Part shown: positions 17,187-26,168 of the stretch, in pieces
Position numbering within the stretch: position 1 is the stretch's first letter
How the letters are laid out: the number at the start of each line of letters is the position of its first letter
DNA from: Streptomyces sp. NBC_00704
Lineage (GTDB): Bacteria; Actinomycetota; Actinomycetes; Streptomycetales; Streptomycetaceae
NCBI RefSeq assembly: GCF_036226605.1
Contig: NZ_CP109000.1
Location: 3,220,501 to 3,284,500, forward strand
Reading direction: 5' to 3'
DNA: 64,000 bases
Notes under the pieces: generated by a model
Told to the model about the DNA's origin: nothing
Databases searched by the model: none
The model's input: only the letters and a program-made list of their open reading frames with translations
Program-made: the position numbers and the translations under genes

Positions 17187-18830
17187 TCAGCGCCCCTGGT
17201 AGTGCGCCGCGGTCGAGCGGGCCGAGCCGAGCTTGCCGTAGAGCTGTTTGCCGGGGCATTCGGTGGCGAAGCCGTCCCGGTGACCCGAGATCACGTTCAG
17301 TCGTACGCTCTTTCCCTTTCCGTAGAGGTTGCCACCCCCGGACGTCAGGTAGGTCTTCCCCTTGGGGTTCGCGCCGAAGAGGCCGAGCTTCCACGCCGTC
17401 AGCCGGGCGACGGCGTCGACCGTGGCGGCGCTGGGCTTGGCGCTGCCGAAGGTGCCGAGGACGGCGACCCCCATGCTGTTGGTGTTGAACCCCAGGGTGT
17501 GGGCGCCGAGGACCGCCTTCGCCACTCCCCCGGCGCGGCCCTCGTAGATCTTCCCGCACTTGTCGACGAGGAAGTTGTAGCCGATGTCCCGCCAGCCCAT
17601 GCTCCGGACGTGGTAGCGGTAGATGCCGCGGATGACGGAGGGGGCCTGGGCGCAGGTGTAGCCGTTGCCGGACGCCGTGTGGTGCACGAACGCGGCCTTG
17701 ACCTTCGTCGTGTAGCGGAAGCCGCTCTCGCGCAGGCTCTCGTCGGCTCCCCAGCCGCGGCGGGTGACGATGCTGGGGCGCGGACCGATGTAGGGGGCGG
17801 CCCGCTGGGCCTGCGTCAGCTCGCCGCCGCGCAGGGCGAAGAGTTCGCGTTCGGTGGCCGCGCGGTCCAGGCCCGGGATCTCCAGGGCGCCGAACGGGGC
17901 GAGGGCTTCGTTGGCGGCGGAGGCCTCGGCGGCCTCGACGGATTCGACGGACTCGGCCTCCTCGGCGGGCAGGCCCTCCGGCAGGTCCGCCGACGCGTCG
18001 GCCGTCTTCGCCGACCCGGCGGTGTCGCCGGCCGCCTCGGCGCCGACGGATCCCGGTTCACCGGGTTCGCCCGGCTCGCCGGGTTCACCCGGTTCGCCCG
18101 GCGGGTCGGCGTCGGAGGACAGCGACCGGCTGTGCGGGGGGCCGGCCGGGGCGTGTCCGGGGGCGGTCTCGCCCGGGTCGACGAGGTCCAGGCGCAGGCC
18201 GGCGGGGAGCGGGGCGACGGTCGAGAGGGTGCGGGCGCCGCGGCCCGTCTCCTCGGTGCGGCGTTCGGTCTGCGGCCGGACGCGGACCTCGACGCCGTCG
18301 GAGTCGCCGACCCAGAGGGGGGCGGTGGCGCCGTGGGTCCGGCCCGAGGCGCTCTCGGTGGTGCCGGGGTCGGCGCCGTGGTCGGCGTTGTGGGTCTCGA
18401 CGTCCTGCCAGCCGGACCAGGCGTCGGAGCCGGCCGGGCGGGTGCGGACCTGGACGCGGCCGTGGAGTTCGGCCGAGGGGTCGTCCCAGACGACGCCGAG
18501 GAGGGAGAAGCGGTGCACCTCCCGGCGCGGCAGTCCCAGGCCGGGGGCGGCGCCGAGGGCGCGGTCGGCGAGGGGGGCGAGCGGCAGCGACTGGGTGCTG
18601 CCCGGGAGGCCGGGGGCGTCGGGCAGTCCGGGGCGGCCGGGAACGCCGGTCGCGCCGGGGCGGGTTGGGGTGGTCCGGGCGCCGGGGCTCGTGGCCCCGG
18701 CGGTCCCGGCGGACGCCGCCTCCGCGGCCGGTGCTGGTCGCACCGTCGCCGCGTCGGCGGGCGGCGTCAGCGGGAGGGCGAGAGCCGCCGCGCAGGTGAC
18801 GCCGATCGAGGTAGCAAACAATCCACGCAT
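17187..18830 (-). CDS. Secreted PGRP-type N-acetylmuramoyl-L-alanine amidase
   Basis: 547 residues with a Sec signal peptide (MRGLFATSIGVTCAAALALP, cleavage near ADA). A beta-rich N-terminal region of unknown role (about 85-240) follows, then an acidic Gly-Glu-Pro tract (GEPGEPGEPGEPGEPG) and a C-terminal amidase_2/PGRP domain (351-547). Visible features are FVHHTASGNG (His383/384), the YNFLVDKCGKIYEGR core, GHRDG (His517) and ECPG (Cys525), the expected zinc ligands. It should cleave the MurNAc-L-Ala bond outside the membrane. The ATG at 18830 is preferred because AGGA lies 8 nt upstream; in-frame ATGs at 18848 and 18854 lack it. Confidence 0.85.
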   Translation of the reverse strand: MRGLFATSIGVTCAAALALPLTPPADAATVRPAPAAEAASAGTAGATSPGARTTPTRPGATGVPGRPGLPDAPGLPGSTQSLPLAPLADRALGAAPGLGLPRREVHRFSLLGVVWDDPSAELHGRVQVRTRPAGSDAWSGWQDVETHNADHGADPGTTESASGRTHGATAPLWVGDSDGVEVRVRPQTERRTEETGRGARTLSTVAPLPAGLRLDLVDPGETAPGHAPAGPPHSRSLSSDADPPGEPGEPGEPGEPGEPGSVGAEAAGDTAGSAKTADASADLPEGLPAEEAESVESVEAAEASAANEALAPFGALEIPGLDRAATERELFALRGGELTQAQRAAPYIGPRPSIVTRRGWGADESLRESGFRYTTKVKAAFVHHTASGNGYTCAQAPSVIRGIYRYHVRSMGWRDIGYNFLVDKCGKIYEGRAGGVAKAVLGAHTLGFNTNSMGVAVLGTFGSAKPSAATVDAVARLTAWKLGLFGANPKGKTYLTSGGGNLYGKGKSVRLNVISGHRDGFATECPGKQLYGKLGSARSTAAHYQGR

Positions 18831-18957
18831 GCCAACGATCCTGGACATAGCCATACATATCTGTCCATCGGGGAATTGACGGGCCGTCGGCGTCCGTTCC
18901 GCCGAACCGGTGGCTCCGCGCAGGCCCGGCGGCCGGTGCGGCGCCGGGGGCGGCGCG

Positions 18958-18963
18958 TACCCT
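18958..18963 (+). promoter_or_regulatory. Putative -10 (TACCCT) of leaderless TIGR03089 gene
   Basis: TACCCT is followed by 7 nt and then the GTG start at 18971, with no Shine-Dalgarno. This is the spacing of leaderless Streptomyces transcripts. A -35 is not obvious. Confidence 0.5.
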
Positions 18964-18970
18964 TCTGCGG

Positions 18971-19729
18971 GTGACTGCCACCGATCGCACCCCTGCCGAC
19001 CTGCTGCGTTCCGCACTCGCCGCGGATCCCGCGCGCCCCCTGGTGACGTTCTACGACGACGCCACGGGCGAGCGCGTCGAATTGTCCGTGGCCACCTTCG
19101 CCAACTGGGTGGCCAAGACCGCGAACCTCCTCCAGGACGGGCTGTCCGCCGAGCCGGGCGACCGGGTCGCGCTGCTGCTGCCCGCGCACTGGCAGACGGC
19201 GGTGTGGCTGCTGGCGTGCGCCTCGACCGGGGTCGTCGCGGACATGGCCGGGGATCCGTCGCGGGCGGACTTCGTCGTGGCCGGGCCCGGGGGCTTCGAG
19301 GCGGGACTGGCGTGCCGGGGCGAGCGGTACGCGCTGTCGCTGGCCCCGCTCGGCCGGCGGTTCGTGCCCGGTCCTCCGCAGGGGTACGACGACTACGCCG
19401 TGGACGTCCCGAGCTTCGGGGACCGGTTCGCCCCGTACGCCCCGGTGGACCCCGAGGAGCCCGCGCTGATCGTCGCGGGGGCCGAGTACACCGGCGCCGA
19501 GATCGTGGAGCGGGCGCGCGCCGAGGCCGCGGGGCTCGGACTGACCGGGCCCGGTTCCCGGCTGCTGTCGGGGCTGCCGTACGACACCTGGGAGGGGCTG
19601 AGCGCCGGGCTGTACGCGCCGCTGGCGAGCGGCGGCTCGGTGGTGCTGTGCCGGAACCTGGCCCGGGCCGACGAGGAGACCGTCGCCCAGCGCGTGGAGA
19701 GCGAGCGGGTGACGGCGACGGCCCGGTAG
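18971..19729 (+). CDS. TIGR03089 family protein (truncated adenylate-forming fold)
   Basis: 252 residues. The sequence resembles the N-terminal part of AMP-forming acyl-CoA synthetases (TFYDDATGERVELSVATFANWVAKTANLL, PGDRVALLLPAHWQTAVWLLACASTG). It lacks the canonical ATP-binding TSGTTG and TGD motifs and ends before the C-terminal domain. This is the actinobacterial TIGR03089 pattern, of unknown function and probably not a complete ligase. The GTG start appears leaderless. It is divergent from the PGRP gene and upstream of the LCP cluster. Confidence 0.78.
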   Translation: MTATDRTPADLLRSALAADPARPLVTFYDDATGERVELSVATFANWVAKTANLLQDGLSAEPGDRVALLLPAHWQTAVWLLACASTGVVADMAGDPSRADFVVAGPGGFEAGLACRGERYALSLAPLGRRFVPGPPQGYDDYAVDVPSFGDRFAPYAPVDPEEPALIVAGAEYTGAEIVERARAEAAGLGLTGPGSRLLSGLPYDTWEGLSAGLYAPLASGGSVVLCRNLARADEETVAQRVESERVTATAR

Positions 19730-19750
19730 CCACCCCCGCGACGAGCCGCA

Positions 19751-19807
19751 CCTCTTCGCCGCTCGCCTGCCTCTTCGCCGCTCGCCTGCCTCTTCGCCGC
19801 TCGCGTG
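19751..19807. repeat. 19-bp tandem repeat, three copies
   Basis: The unit CCTCTTCGCCGCTCGCCTG occurs at 19751-19769, 19770-19788 and 19789-19807 (last copy one mismatch), followed by a decayed fragment. It lies in the gap before the first LCP gene; no coding role is apparent. Confidence 0.85.
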
Positions 19808-19996
19808 CTTCTTCGCCCTCCCGCATGGGGCGTGGCCCCCGGATGAGGGCTCGGGTCACCCGTTCGGTCGCTTCGCGGGGTCCCTTTCGTCCGGTTCGCG
19901 CCATCGTCGTAGGGACGGCTCCACGCAGGGACGGCTCGACGCGTTCGTGCGGCCGGGGCGGGAGGCCGGCGGGACGGGAGCGGGAGGGGGTCGCAC

Positions 19997-21229
19997 GTGA
20001 CGCACTCGGCGAGGCGCGGCGGCGGACCCTTGGGGCCGGGGGCGGGGGCCTCCGCCGACGGGCGCGGGCTCGCGCGGCGGCGCCGGCGGCGGTGGGCGCG
20101 GTACGGGGCGGGGGCGGTGGCGGTGATCGTCCTGGGGGCCGGGGTGGCCGGATGGGCGGTCTACGCGAAGCTCGACGGGAACATCACGCCCGACGAGGCG
20201 GCCGCGGCGGAGCTGGCGCGGTACGCGAAGGAGCGGCCGACGTCGTTGGTGAAGGGCGCGCAGAACGTCCTGCTGATCGGGTCGGACTCGCGGTCGGGGG
20301 ACGGCAACGACGAGTACGGGCGTGATTCCGGGACCGAGCGGTCGGACACGACGATCCTGCTGCATCTGGCGGCCGGGCGGCGCAGCGCCACCGCCGTCTC
20401 GCTGCCGCGGGACCTGATGGTGGACGTGCCGGGATGCCGGCGGCCGGACGGGTCGCGCACCGAGCCGACGTTCGCGATGTTCAACTACGCCTTCCAGGCC
20501 GGGGGTTCGGCCTGCACGATCCGCACGGTGGAGAAGCTGACCGGAATCCGGATCGACCATCATGTCGTCGTCGACTTCGGCGGGTTCAAGGACATGGTCG
20601 ACGCGGTGGACGGGGTGGAGGTGTGCCTGTCGGAGCCGATCAGCGACAAGGCCGCCCGGCTGCGGCTGCCGGCCGGGAGGGTCACGCTCGACGGGGAGCA
20701 GGCGCTGGGGTACGTGCGCGCCCGCAAGTCCCTCGGCAACGGCAGCGACACCGGCCGGATGGACCGGCAGCAGCGGTTCCTGGGGGCGCTCGTCAACAAG
20801 GTGCAGAGCAATGACGTCCTGCTGAACCCGGTGAAGCTGTATCCGGTGCTGGACGCGGCGACGTCCTCCCTCACCACCGATCCGGACCTGGCGAGTCTGC
20901 GCGGTCTGTACGAACTCGTGCGCGGCCTGCGGGACATTCCCACCGAACATGTGCAATTCCTGACCGTTCCGCGGGAGTCGTACGTCTACAACGCCAATCG
21001 GGACCAACTGGTGGAGCCGGAGGCGGAGAAGCTCTTCGCCCGGCTGCGGACGGACCGGCCGGTGGCGGTCTCCCGGGAACACCCGACGGCGTCCACCCCT
21101 GCGGAGTCGGGGAATCACGGACCGTATCCGCCTCCGGAGGCGAACGGCACGGCGTCCGGGGCGGTTTCGCCCGGCCCCGCGACGCCCACGTTCCATGGGA
21201 ACACCGCCGCCGAGGACGGTTGCGGGTAA
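19997..21229 (+). CDS. LytR-CpsA-Psr family protein 1 (no LytR_C domain)
   Basis: 410 residues. A basic cytoplasmic N-terminus precedes one membrane helix (36-57) and the extracytoplasmic LCP domain (about 88-300), with NVLLIGSDSRSG (90-101), RSDTTILLHL and SLPRDL (135-140). These Arg/Asp residues bind the pyrophosphate of polyprenyl-linked donors. LCP enzymes transfer glycopolymers from lipid carriers to peptidoglycan. After the LCP core comes a short Pro/Gly-rich tail without LytR_C. GTG start with GGGAGGGGG 7 nt upstream. First of five LCP genes. Confidence 0.9.
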   Translation: MTHSARRGGGPLGPGAGASADGRGLARRRRRRWARYGAGAVAVIVLGAGVAGWAVYAKLDGNITPDEAAAAELARYAKERPTSLVKGAQNVLLIGSDSRSGDGNDEYGRDSGTERSDTTILLHLAAGRRSATAVSLPRDLMVDVPGCRRPDGSRTEPTFAMFNYAFQAGGSACTIRTVEKLTGIRIDHHVVVDFGGFKDMVDAVDGVEVCLSEPISDKAARLRLPAGRVTLDGEQALGYVRARKSLGNGSDTGRMDRQQRFLGALVNKVQSNDVLLNPVKLYPVLDAATSSLTTDPDLASLRGLYELVRGLRDIPTEHVQFLTVPRESYVYNANRDQLVEPEAEKLFARLRTDRPVAVSREHPTASTPAESGNHGPYPPPEANGTASGAVSPGPATPTFHGNTAAEDGCG

Positions 21230-21471
21230 AGCGCTTGCCAAGCCGAGCCCACCCGGCGAACAGGAGTTCAAAGAAATGGGGCGAATTGCCCGGTTGTAGG
21301 GGCGTGGAGTTTGTCACGGCCGTCGCTCGACGCCGAACCGGCCGGATAGTGTGAGCGATCCGGTGCACCCGGCCGCGAGGTCCTTCCTGGGGTCGCGCAC
21401 CGTGTGACCGAGACCCGAGCGCCTTGAGGGGGAAAGGCGCCGCGTGGCCCCGACGGAGGATTCGGACAACC

Positions 21472-23235
21472 GTGGACGCGCAAGGCCGTGGGCGGGCGGA
21501 TGACATCGATCCCGCAGACCAATGGGTACTCAATCCGGACACCGGTGAATACGAACTGCGACTGAGCGATTCCGCAGCGCAGCCGCCGGTGCCCGGACCC
21601 CGCAGATCCGCCTCCGGCGGCGGGAACGGGGGCCCGGCGCGCGCACGCGCCGCCGAGCCCGACCGGCACTCGCCGTCGTCGCCGCCCGGAAGGACGGCGG
21701 CGGGCGCGGACGTGCCCGGCCCGCGCCGGCGCCGCGGCGCGCCGGCGGAGGAGCCCGCGAGCCGGCGTGGCCGGCGGCCGGTGAAGAAGAAGTCGCGGGC
21801 GAAGAAGATCCTGGTGTGGACCGGCGGCATCATGGCCTTCGTGGTCGTGGGCACGGCCGGCGCGGGCTACCTCTACCTCAAGCACCTCGAAGGCAACGTC
21901 ACCACGACGGACGTCGGCAGCGCGGGCAAGAGCGGCTTCAGCAAGGACGAGGCCTTCAACATCCTGATCATCGGCACCGACAAACGCACCGGCAAGGGCA
22001 ACGGGGGGTACGGCGACAAGGGCAGCGTGGGCCACGCCGACACCAACATCCTGCTGCACGTCTCCAAGGACCGGACGAACGCGACCGCGCTGAGCATCCC
22101 GCGCGACCTGATCGTCGACATCCCGGACTGCCCGACGAAGCAGCCCGACGGCAGCGAGAAGAACATCTCCGGCACGCGGAACGAGCGCTTCAACACCAGC
22201 CTCGGTCAGTTCGGCCGCGACGCGGGCTGCACCATGCGCACCGTGAAGGAGGTCACCGGCATCACGGTGGACCACTTCATGATGGCCGACTTCAACGCGG
22301 TGAAGACGCTGACGACGGCGGTGGGCGGAGTCGAGGTGTGCCTCGCGCACCCCGTCGACGACAAGGAGTCGAAGCTGAAGCTCCCGGCCGGCAAGTCGGT
22401 GGTCGAGGGTGAGCAGGCGCTGGCGTTCGTGCGCACCCGGCACAGCTTCGGCAACCAGGGCGACCTCGACCGCATCAAGGTGCAGCAGCAGTTCCTGAGC
22501 TCCCTCATGCGCAACATGTCCTCCAGTGACACCCTCACCAGCCCCTCGAAGCTGGTGAGCCTGGCCGAGGCCGCGACGAAGGCGCTGACCGTCGACACGG
22601 GCATCGGCAAGGTCAGCACGCTGAAGGACGTGGCGTTGCAGTTGAAGAAGGTCCCGCCGAAGAACATCACGTTCCTGACGGTGCCCGTGATCGACAACCC
22701 GGCCGAGAAGGTGAAGGCGACCGTCGTCGTCGACCAGACGCGTGCGCCCCAGGTCTTCCGGATGATCACGAGCGACACGTCCTTCACCGAGGTGAAGAAG
22801 GAGGCGGCGAAGGAGAAGGCCGCCGTCGCCGCCCGCCTCAAGGGCACCAAGTCCGCCGCCTCCGACGTGCGCGTGCGGATCCTCAACGGCGGCGCCCCCG
22901 GGGGCAGCGCGCAGGAACAGCTGACCTGGCTCCAGACCGAGGCGGACGTGAGCAAGTCCGAGAACGCCGGCAACGCGGGCGCCGTCCAGAAGACGACGAC
23001 CCTCGAGTACGCGCCCGGCCAGGCGGACCAGGCACGCCGGCTGGCGGACATCATGGGCCTGTCCGGAGCGGCGATGAAGCCGGGCAAGAGCGTCACCAAC
23101 GCCCAGGGACTGCCGACGATGACGCTCGTCCTGGGCAAGGATTTCAAGGGCGCCGGAGTGAAGTTGAACTCCTCCACGGTAGCCACGCCGGATGTGGAGA
23201 AGTCCACGGCCGACAAGGTCCAGTGCGCCAAGTAG
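21472..23235 (+). CDS. LytR-CpsA-Psr family protein 2 with LytR_C domain
   Basis: 587 residues from the GTG at 21472, which has CGGAGGA 11 nt upstream; the reading frame also opens at a TTG 48 nt earlier. The ~110-residue disordered, basic cytoplasmic region begins DAQGRGRADDIDPADQWVL and ends in KKKSRAKK before the helix at 113-134. The LCP core has NILIIGTDKRTG, HADTNILLHV and SIPRDL. The C-terminal LytR_C domain starts at VRVRILNGGAPGG (about 463). The NPDTGEYEL motif near 21-29 is a recognisable Streptomyces LCP N-terminal signature. Confidence 0.9.
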   Translation: MDAQGRGRADDIDPADQWVLNPDTGEYELRLSDSAAQPPVPGPRRSASGGGNGGPARARAAEPDRHSPSSPPGRTAAGADVPGPRRRRGAPAEEPASRRGRRPVKKKSRAKKILVWTGGIMAFVVVGTAGAGYLYLKHLEGNVTTTDVGSAGKSGFSKDEAFNILIIGTDKRTGKGNGGYGDKGSVGHADTNILLHVSKDRTNATALSIPRDLIVDIPDCPTKQPDGSEKNISGTRNERFNTSLGQFGRDAGCTMRTVKEVTGITVDHFMMADFNAVKTLTTAVGGVEVCLAHPVDDKESKLKLPAGKSVVEGEQALAFVRTRHSFGNQGDLDRIKVQQQFLSSLMRNMSSSDTLTSPSKLVSLAEAATKALTVDTGIGKVSTLKDVALQLKKVPPKNITFLTVPVIDNPAEKVKATVVVDQTRAPQVFRMITSDTSFTEVKKEAAKEKAAVAARLKGTKSAASDVRVRILNGGAPGGSAQEQLTWLQTEADVSKSENAGNAGAVQKTTTLEYAPGQADQARRLADIMGLSGAAMKPGKSVTNAQGLPTMTLVLGKDFKGAGVKLNSSTVATPDVEKSTADKVQCAK

Positions 23236-23245
23236 GTAACCCTTC

Positions 23246-23283
23246 GGGCCCGTCGTGCGTCTGACTGGACGCGGGACGGGCCC
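23246..23283 (+). terminator. Strong hairpin between LCP2 and LCP3
   Basis: GGGCCCGTC (23246-23254) pairs with GACGGGCCC (23275-23283), and an inner GCGTC pairs with GACGC (23257-23261 and 23268-23272). It lies just after the LCP2 stop and before the LCP3 ribosome site, so it likely terminates or attenuates read-through. Confidence 0.7.
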
Positions 23284-23315
23284 GTGTCAGGCGCACGGCG
23301 GGGAGGGGCAGGGCA

Positions 23316-24977
23316 ATGACGGGGAGCAGCGGGGTGCGGGGGAACGTTTCCGCGACACAGGACGCGGTGTCCGCGACGACCGGGGACGCGACGTCTTCGG
23401 CCGGGCGGGAACCGGGCGACACGGCCGCGTCCGAGGGGGACGGCAGACGCGGCGGCGGACGGCGCAGCGGCCGGGAGACGGACCGCAGACGCCGGCGTCG
23501 ACGCGCGTTGCGCTGGTCGGCGACGGTGCTGGCGGTGGTCATACTCGGCGGCGCGGGGGCCGGATACCTCTACTACGAGCACCTCAACGCGAACATCAAG
23601 CACGACGACCTGAACATCGGCGACGCCAAGGACCGGGCGGCCGGCACCAGGGCCAACTCGGCCGGGGAGACCGCGCTGAACATCCTGCTGATCGGGTCGG
23701 ACGCGCGGGACACCGAGGCCAACCAGAAGCTGGGCGGCGCCAAGTACGACTTCGGCGGCCCCCCGCTCGCGGACGTCCAGATGCTGCTGCACGTCTCGGC
23801 GGACCGCAGCAACATGTCGGTGGTGAGCATGCCGCGTGACACGCTGCTGGACATCCCCAAGTGCACCGACCCCGACGACGGCAAGAGCTACCCGGCGCTG
23901 CGGCACGAGATGACGAACGCCTCGCTCAGCCGGGGCGGCCCGGGCTGCACGGTGGCCACCTGGGAGAAGCTCACCGACATCCACATCGACCACTTCATGA
24001 TGATCGACTTCGCCGGCGTCGTCTCCATGGCGGACGCGATCGGCGGCGTCCCGGTCTGCGTGGACGCCAACGTCCACTCGCACACCAGCACCGGCAAGGG
24101 CTCCGGCCTGAAGCTGGAGAAGGGCACGCACCCCGTCAAGGGCGAGCAGGCCCTCCAGTGGCTGCGCACCCGCTACGGCTTCGAGGACGACACCGACCTC
24201 GCCCGCGCCAAGGCGCAGCACATGTACATGAACTCGATGGTCCGCGAGCTGCGCGCCAGCGCCAAGCTGACCAACCCGAACAAGCTGCGCAAGCTCGCCG
24301 AGGCGGCCACCAAGGCGATCACGGTCGACGACGGCCTGGACACCATCGGCAAGATGTACGACCTGGCGGGCGAGCTGCAGAAGGTGCCCACCGACCGCAT
24401 CACGATGACGACGATGCCCAACCGCTACCAGGGCGAGCGGGTGGTGCCCACCGACGACGCCGGTCAGCTCTTCCGGCTGGTGCGCGAGGACATCGCCCTG
24501 GACGGCAAGGACGCCCGCAAGGCGACGGCCGCGCCCTCCCCGACGGCGGTCGCCGACCCGGCGGCCGCGAGCGGCGACATCGCCGTGCAGGTGCACAACG
24601 GCACGTCCACCGACGCGGAGCGCGCGGTCCGCGGGCGGGCCACGGCGGTGAAGGACGCGCTGGCCGGCAAGGGCTTCGCCAAGGCCGTCGCGGACGCCTC
24701 GCCGGCCACGGCCGTGGCGAAGACGGTGGTCAGCTACCCGAGCGCCGACCTCCAGGGCGACGCGCTGGCGGTCGCCAAGGCCCTCGGCATCCCGGCGGGC
24801 CAGGTCAAGAAGTCCACCGAGGTCTCCGGCGTCACGGTCGTCGTCGGCGCGGACTGGCGCTCGGGGACGGCGTACAAGGCGCCGGTGAAGAACGACAGGA
24901 CGCCCGACACGGCCGGCGCGATCAACGCCTCCGACACCGGGCAGTGCATGCACGTCGACCCGGACTACACCTGGTAG
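23316..24977 (+). CDS. LytR-CpsA-Psr family protein 3 with LytR_C domain
   Basis: 553 residues. A disordered N-terminus ends in a run of arginines (about 57-65) before a single helix (66-86). The LCP core shows NILLIGSDARDT, DVQMLLHVSAD and SMPRDTLLDIP, then LRTRYGFEDDTDL. The C-terminal LytR_C domain begins IAVQVHNGTSTD (about 427). ATG start with GGGGAGGGGCAGGGCA upstream. It converges on the GT2 gene with only 27 bp between stop codons. Confidence 0.9.
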   Translation: MTGSSGVRGNVSATQDAVSATTGDATSSAGREPGDTAASEGDGRRGGGRRSGRETDRRRRRRRALRWSATVLAVVILGGAGAGYLYYEHLNANIKHDDLNIGDAKDRAAGTRANSAGETALNILLIGSDARDTEANQKLGGAKYDFGGPPLADVQMLLHVSADRSNMSVVSMPRDTLLDIPKCTDPDDGKSYPALRHEMTNASLSRGGPGCTVATWEKLTDIHIDHFMMIDFAGVVSMADAIGGVPVCVDANVHSHTSTGKGSGLKLEKGTHPVKGEQALQWLRTRYGFEDDTDLARAKAQHMYMNSMVRELRASAKLTNPNKLRKLAEAATKAITVDDGLDTIGKMYDLAGELQKVPTDRITMTTMPNRYQGERVVPTDDAGQLFRLVREDIALDGKDARKATAAPSPTAVADPAAASGDIAVQVHNGTSTDAERAVRGRATAVKDALAGKGFAKAVADASPATAVAKTVVSYPSADLQGDALAVAKALGIPAGQVKKSTEVSGVTVVVGADWRSGTAYKAPVKNDRTPDTAGAINASDTGQCMHVDPDYTW

Positions 24978-25004
24978 TCCGGGCCGGGCGGGCTCCCGCG
25001 GTGC

Positions 25005-26036
25005 TCAGCGCGCGTCGCTGAGGACCGCGGGCCGCCGGGACGCGATGACCTTCCTGGCCAGCGCCTTCGGGCTGGTCAGGAAGCCGAGGCCCCACGACAT
25101 GTGCATGGTGGCCAGGGCGACGGGGATCTGAAGCCGGGCCTTCGCCGGCAGTCCGCGGCCGGCCGGCAGCGAGCCCGCCGCTATCGCCGCGAGGTACCCG
25201 GCCGGGATCACGAAGCCCAGCGGGGTGAGCGTCGCGCCGACCACGATCCCGGCCGCGATCGCGCACACCGCGGCCGGCGGCGCGAGGTAGCGCAGGTTGA
25301 TGGAGCCCTCGTGGTAGCGGGCGACGACGTGCCGCCAACGGCCGTAGTCCTTGTACTGCTTGGCGAGCGCCCTGACGCTGGGGCGGGGCCGGTAGGACAC
25401 CTTCAGCTCGGGCGAGAACCAGATCAGCCCGCCCGCCTCGCGGATCCGGAAGTTCAGCTCCCAGTCCTGGGCGCGGATGAACTCCTCGTTGTAGCCGCCC
25501 TGTTGCTCCAGCGCCTCGCGCCGGAAGACGCCGAGGTACACCGTCTCGGCCGGGCCGGCCTGTCCTCCCGTGTGGAAGGCGGCGTTGCCGACCCCGATCT
25601 TCGAGGTCATGGCCGCGGCGACCGCGTGCTCCCAGTCGTTCTCGCCCTCGGCGTGCATGATGCCGCCGACGTTCTGCGCGCCGGTCTCCTCCAGGAGCCG
25701 CACGGCGGTGGCGATGTAGTTCGGCGAGAGCATGCCGTGCCCGTCGACGCGGACGACGACCGGATGGCGCGAGGCCCTGATCGCGGCGTTGAGGGCGGCG
25801 GGCGTACGACCGGTGGGGTTGGGGACCGTGTGCACGCGCGGGTCTTCGGCCACGAGCTGAGCCGCGATCTCGTCCGTACGGTCCGTGGACGGACCGATGG
25901 CGATCACGACCTCCATCTCGCCGGCGTACTCCTGCGCGAGGATCGCTTGGACGGCTCCGCGCAGATGCCGCTCCTCATTGAGGACGGGCATGATGACGGA
26001 CACTGCGGGGAGCCGCACGTCGGGCTTGGCGTTCAT
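25005..26036 (-). CDS. Family 2 glycosyltransferase, membrane-associated
   Basis: 343 residues. The GT2 fold starts VSVIMPVLNEERHLRGAVQA; PVVVRVDGHGMLSPNYI supplies the acidic nucleotide-sugar/metal site and RAQDWELNFRIREAG the ED-like catalytic region. Three hydrophobic segments lie at the C-terminus (about 253-330). This architecture fits transferases acting on polyprenyl-linked substrates at the inner membrane. It is divergent from LCP4 and embedded among LCP genes, so it probably supplies sugars for a polymer they attach (inference). Confidence 0.87.
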   Translation of the reverse strand: MNAKPDVRLPAVSVIMPVLNEERHLRGAVQAILAQEYAGEMEVVIAIGPSTDRTDEIAAQLVAEDPRVHTVPNPTGRTPAALNAAIRASRHPVVVRVDGHGMLSPNYIATAVRLLEETGAQNVGGIMHAEGENDWEHAVAAAMTSKIGVGNAAFHTGGQAGPAETVYLGVFRREALEQQGGYNEEFIRAQDWELNFRIREAGGLIWFSPELKVSYRPRPSVRALAKQYKDYGRWRHVVARYHEGSINLRYLAPPAAVCAIAAGIVVGATLTPLGFVIPAGYLAAIAAGSLPAGRGLPAKARLQIPVALATMHMSWGLGFLTSPKALARKVIASRRPAVLSDAR

Positions 26037-26168
26037 AGGGGGCTCACGTTACCGCGAACGGGGGACACGGCCCGCCCCGCCGGGTGCGCTGCACCGGTCG
26101 GCCGATCGTATGGGCCTATGTTCCAACGGCCACCACCGCCCCACGGCCGCCGCCCGGAGGTGCCCCGT

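Noticed and set aside
17187..19904. 905-residue version of the PGRP gene
   Set aside because: The extra N-terminal ~358 residues are Arg/Pro-rich noise overlapping the TIGR03089 gene; the signal peptide and ribosome site place the start at 18830.
25101..26168. Plus-strand N-terminal extension of LCP protein 4
   Set aside because: It is antisense to the family 2 glycosyltransferase; the CGGAGG site and basic-helix-LCP architecture support a start at 26169.
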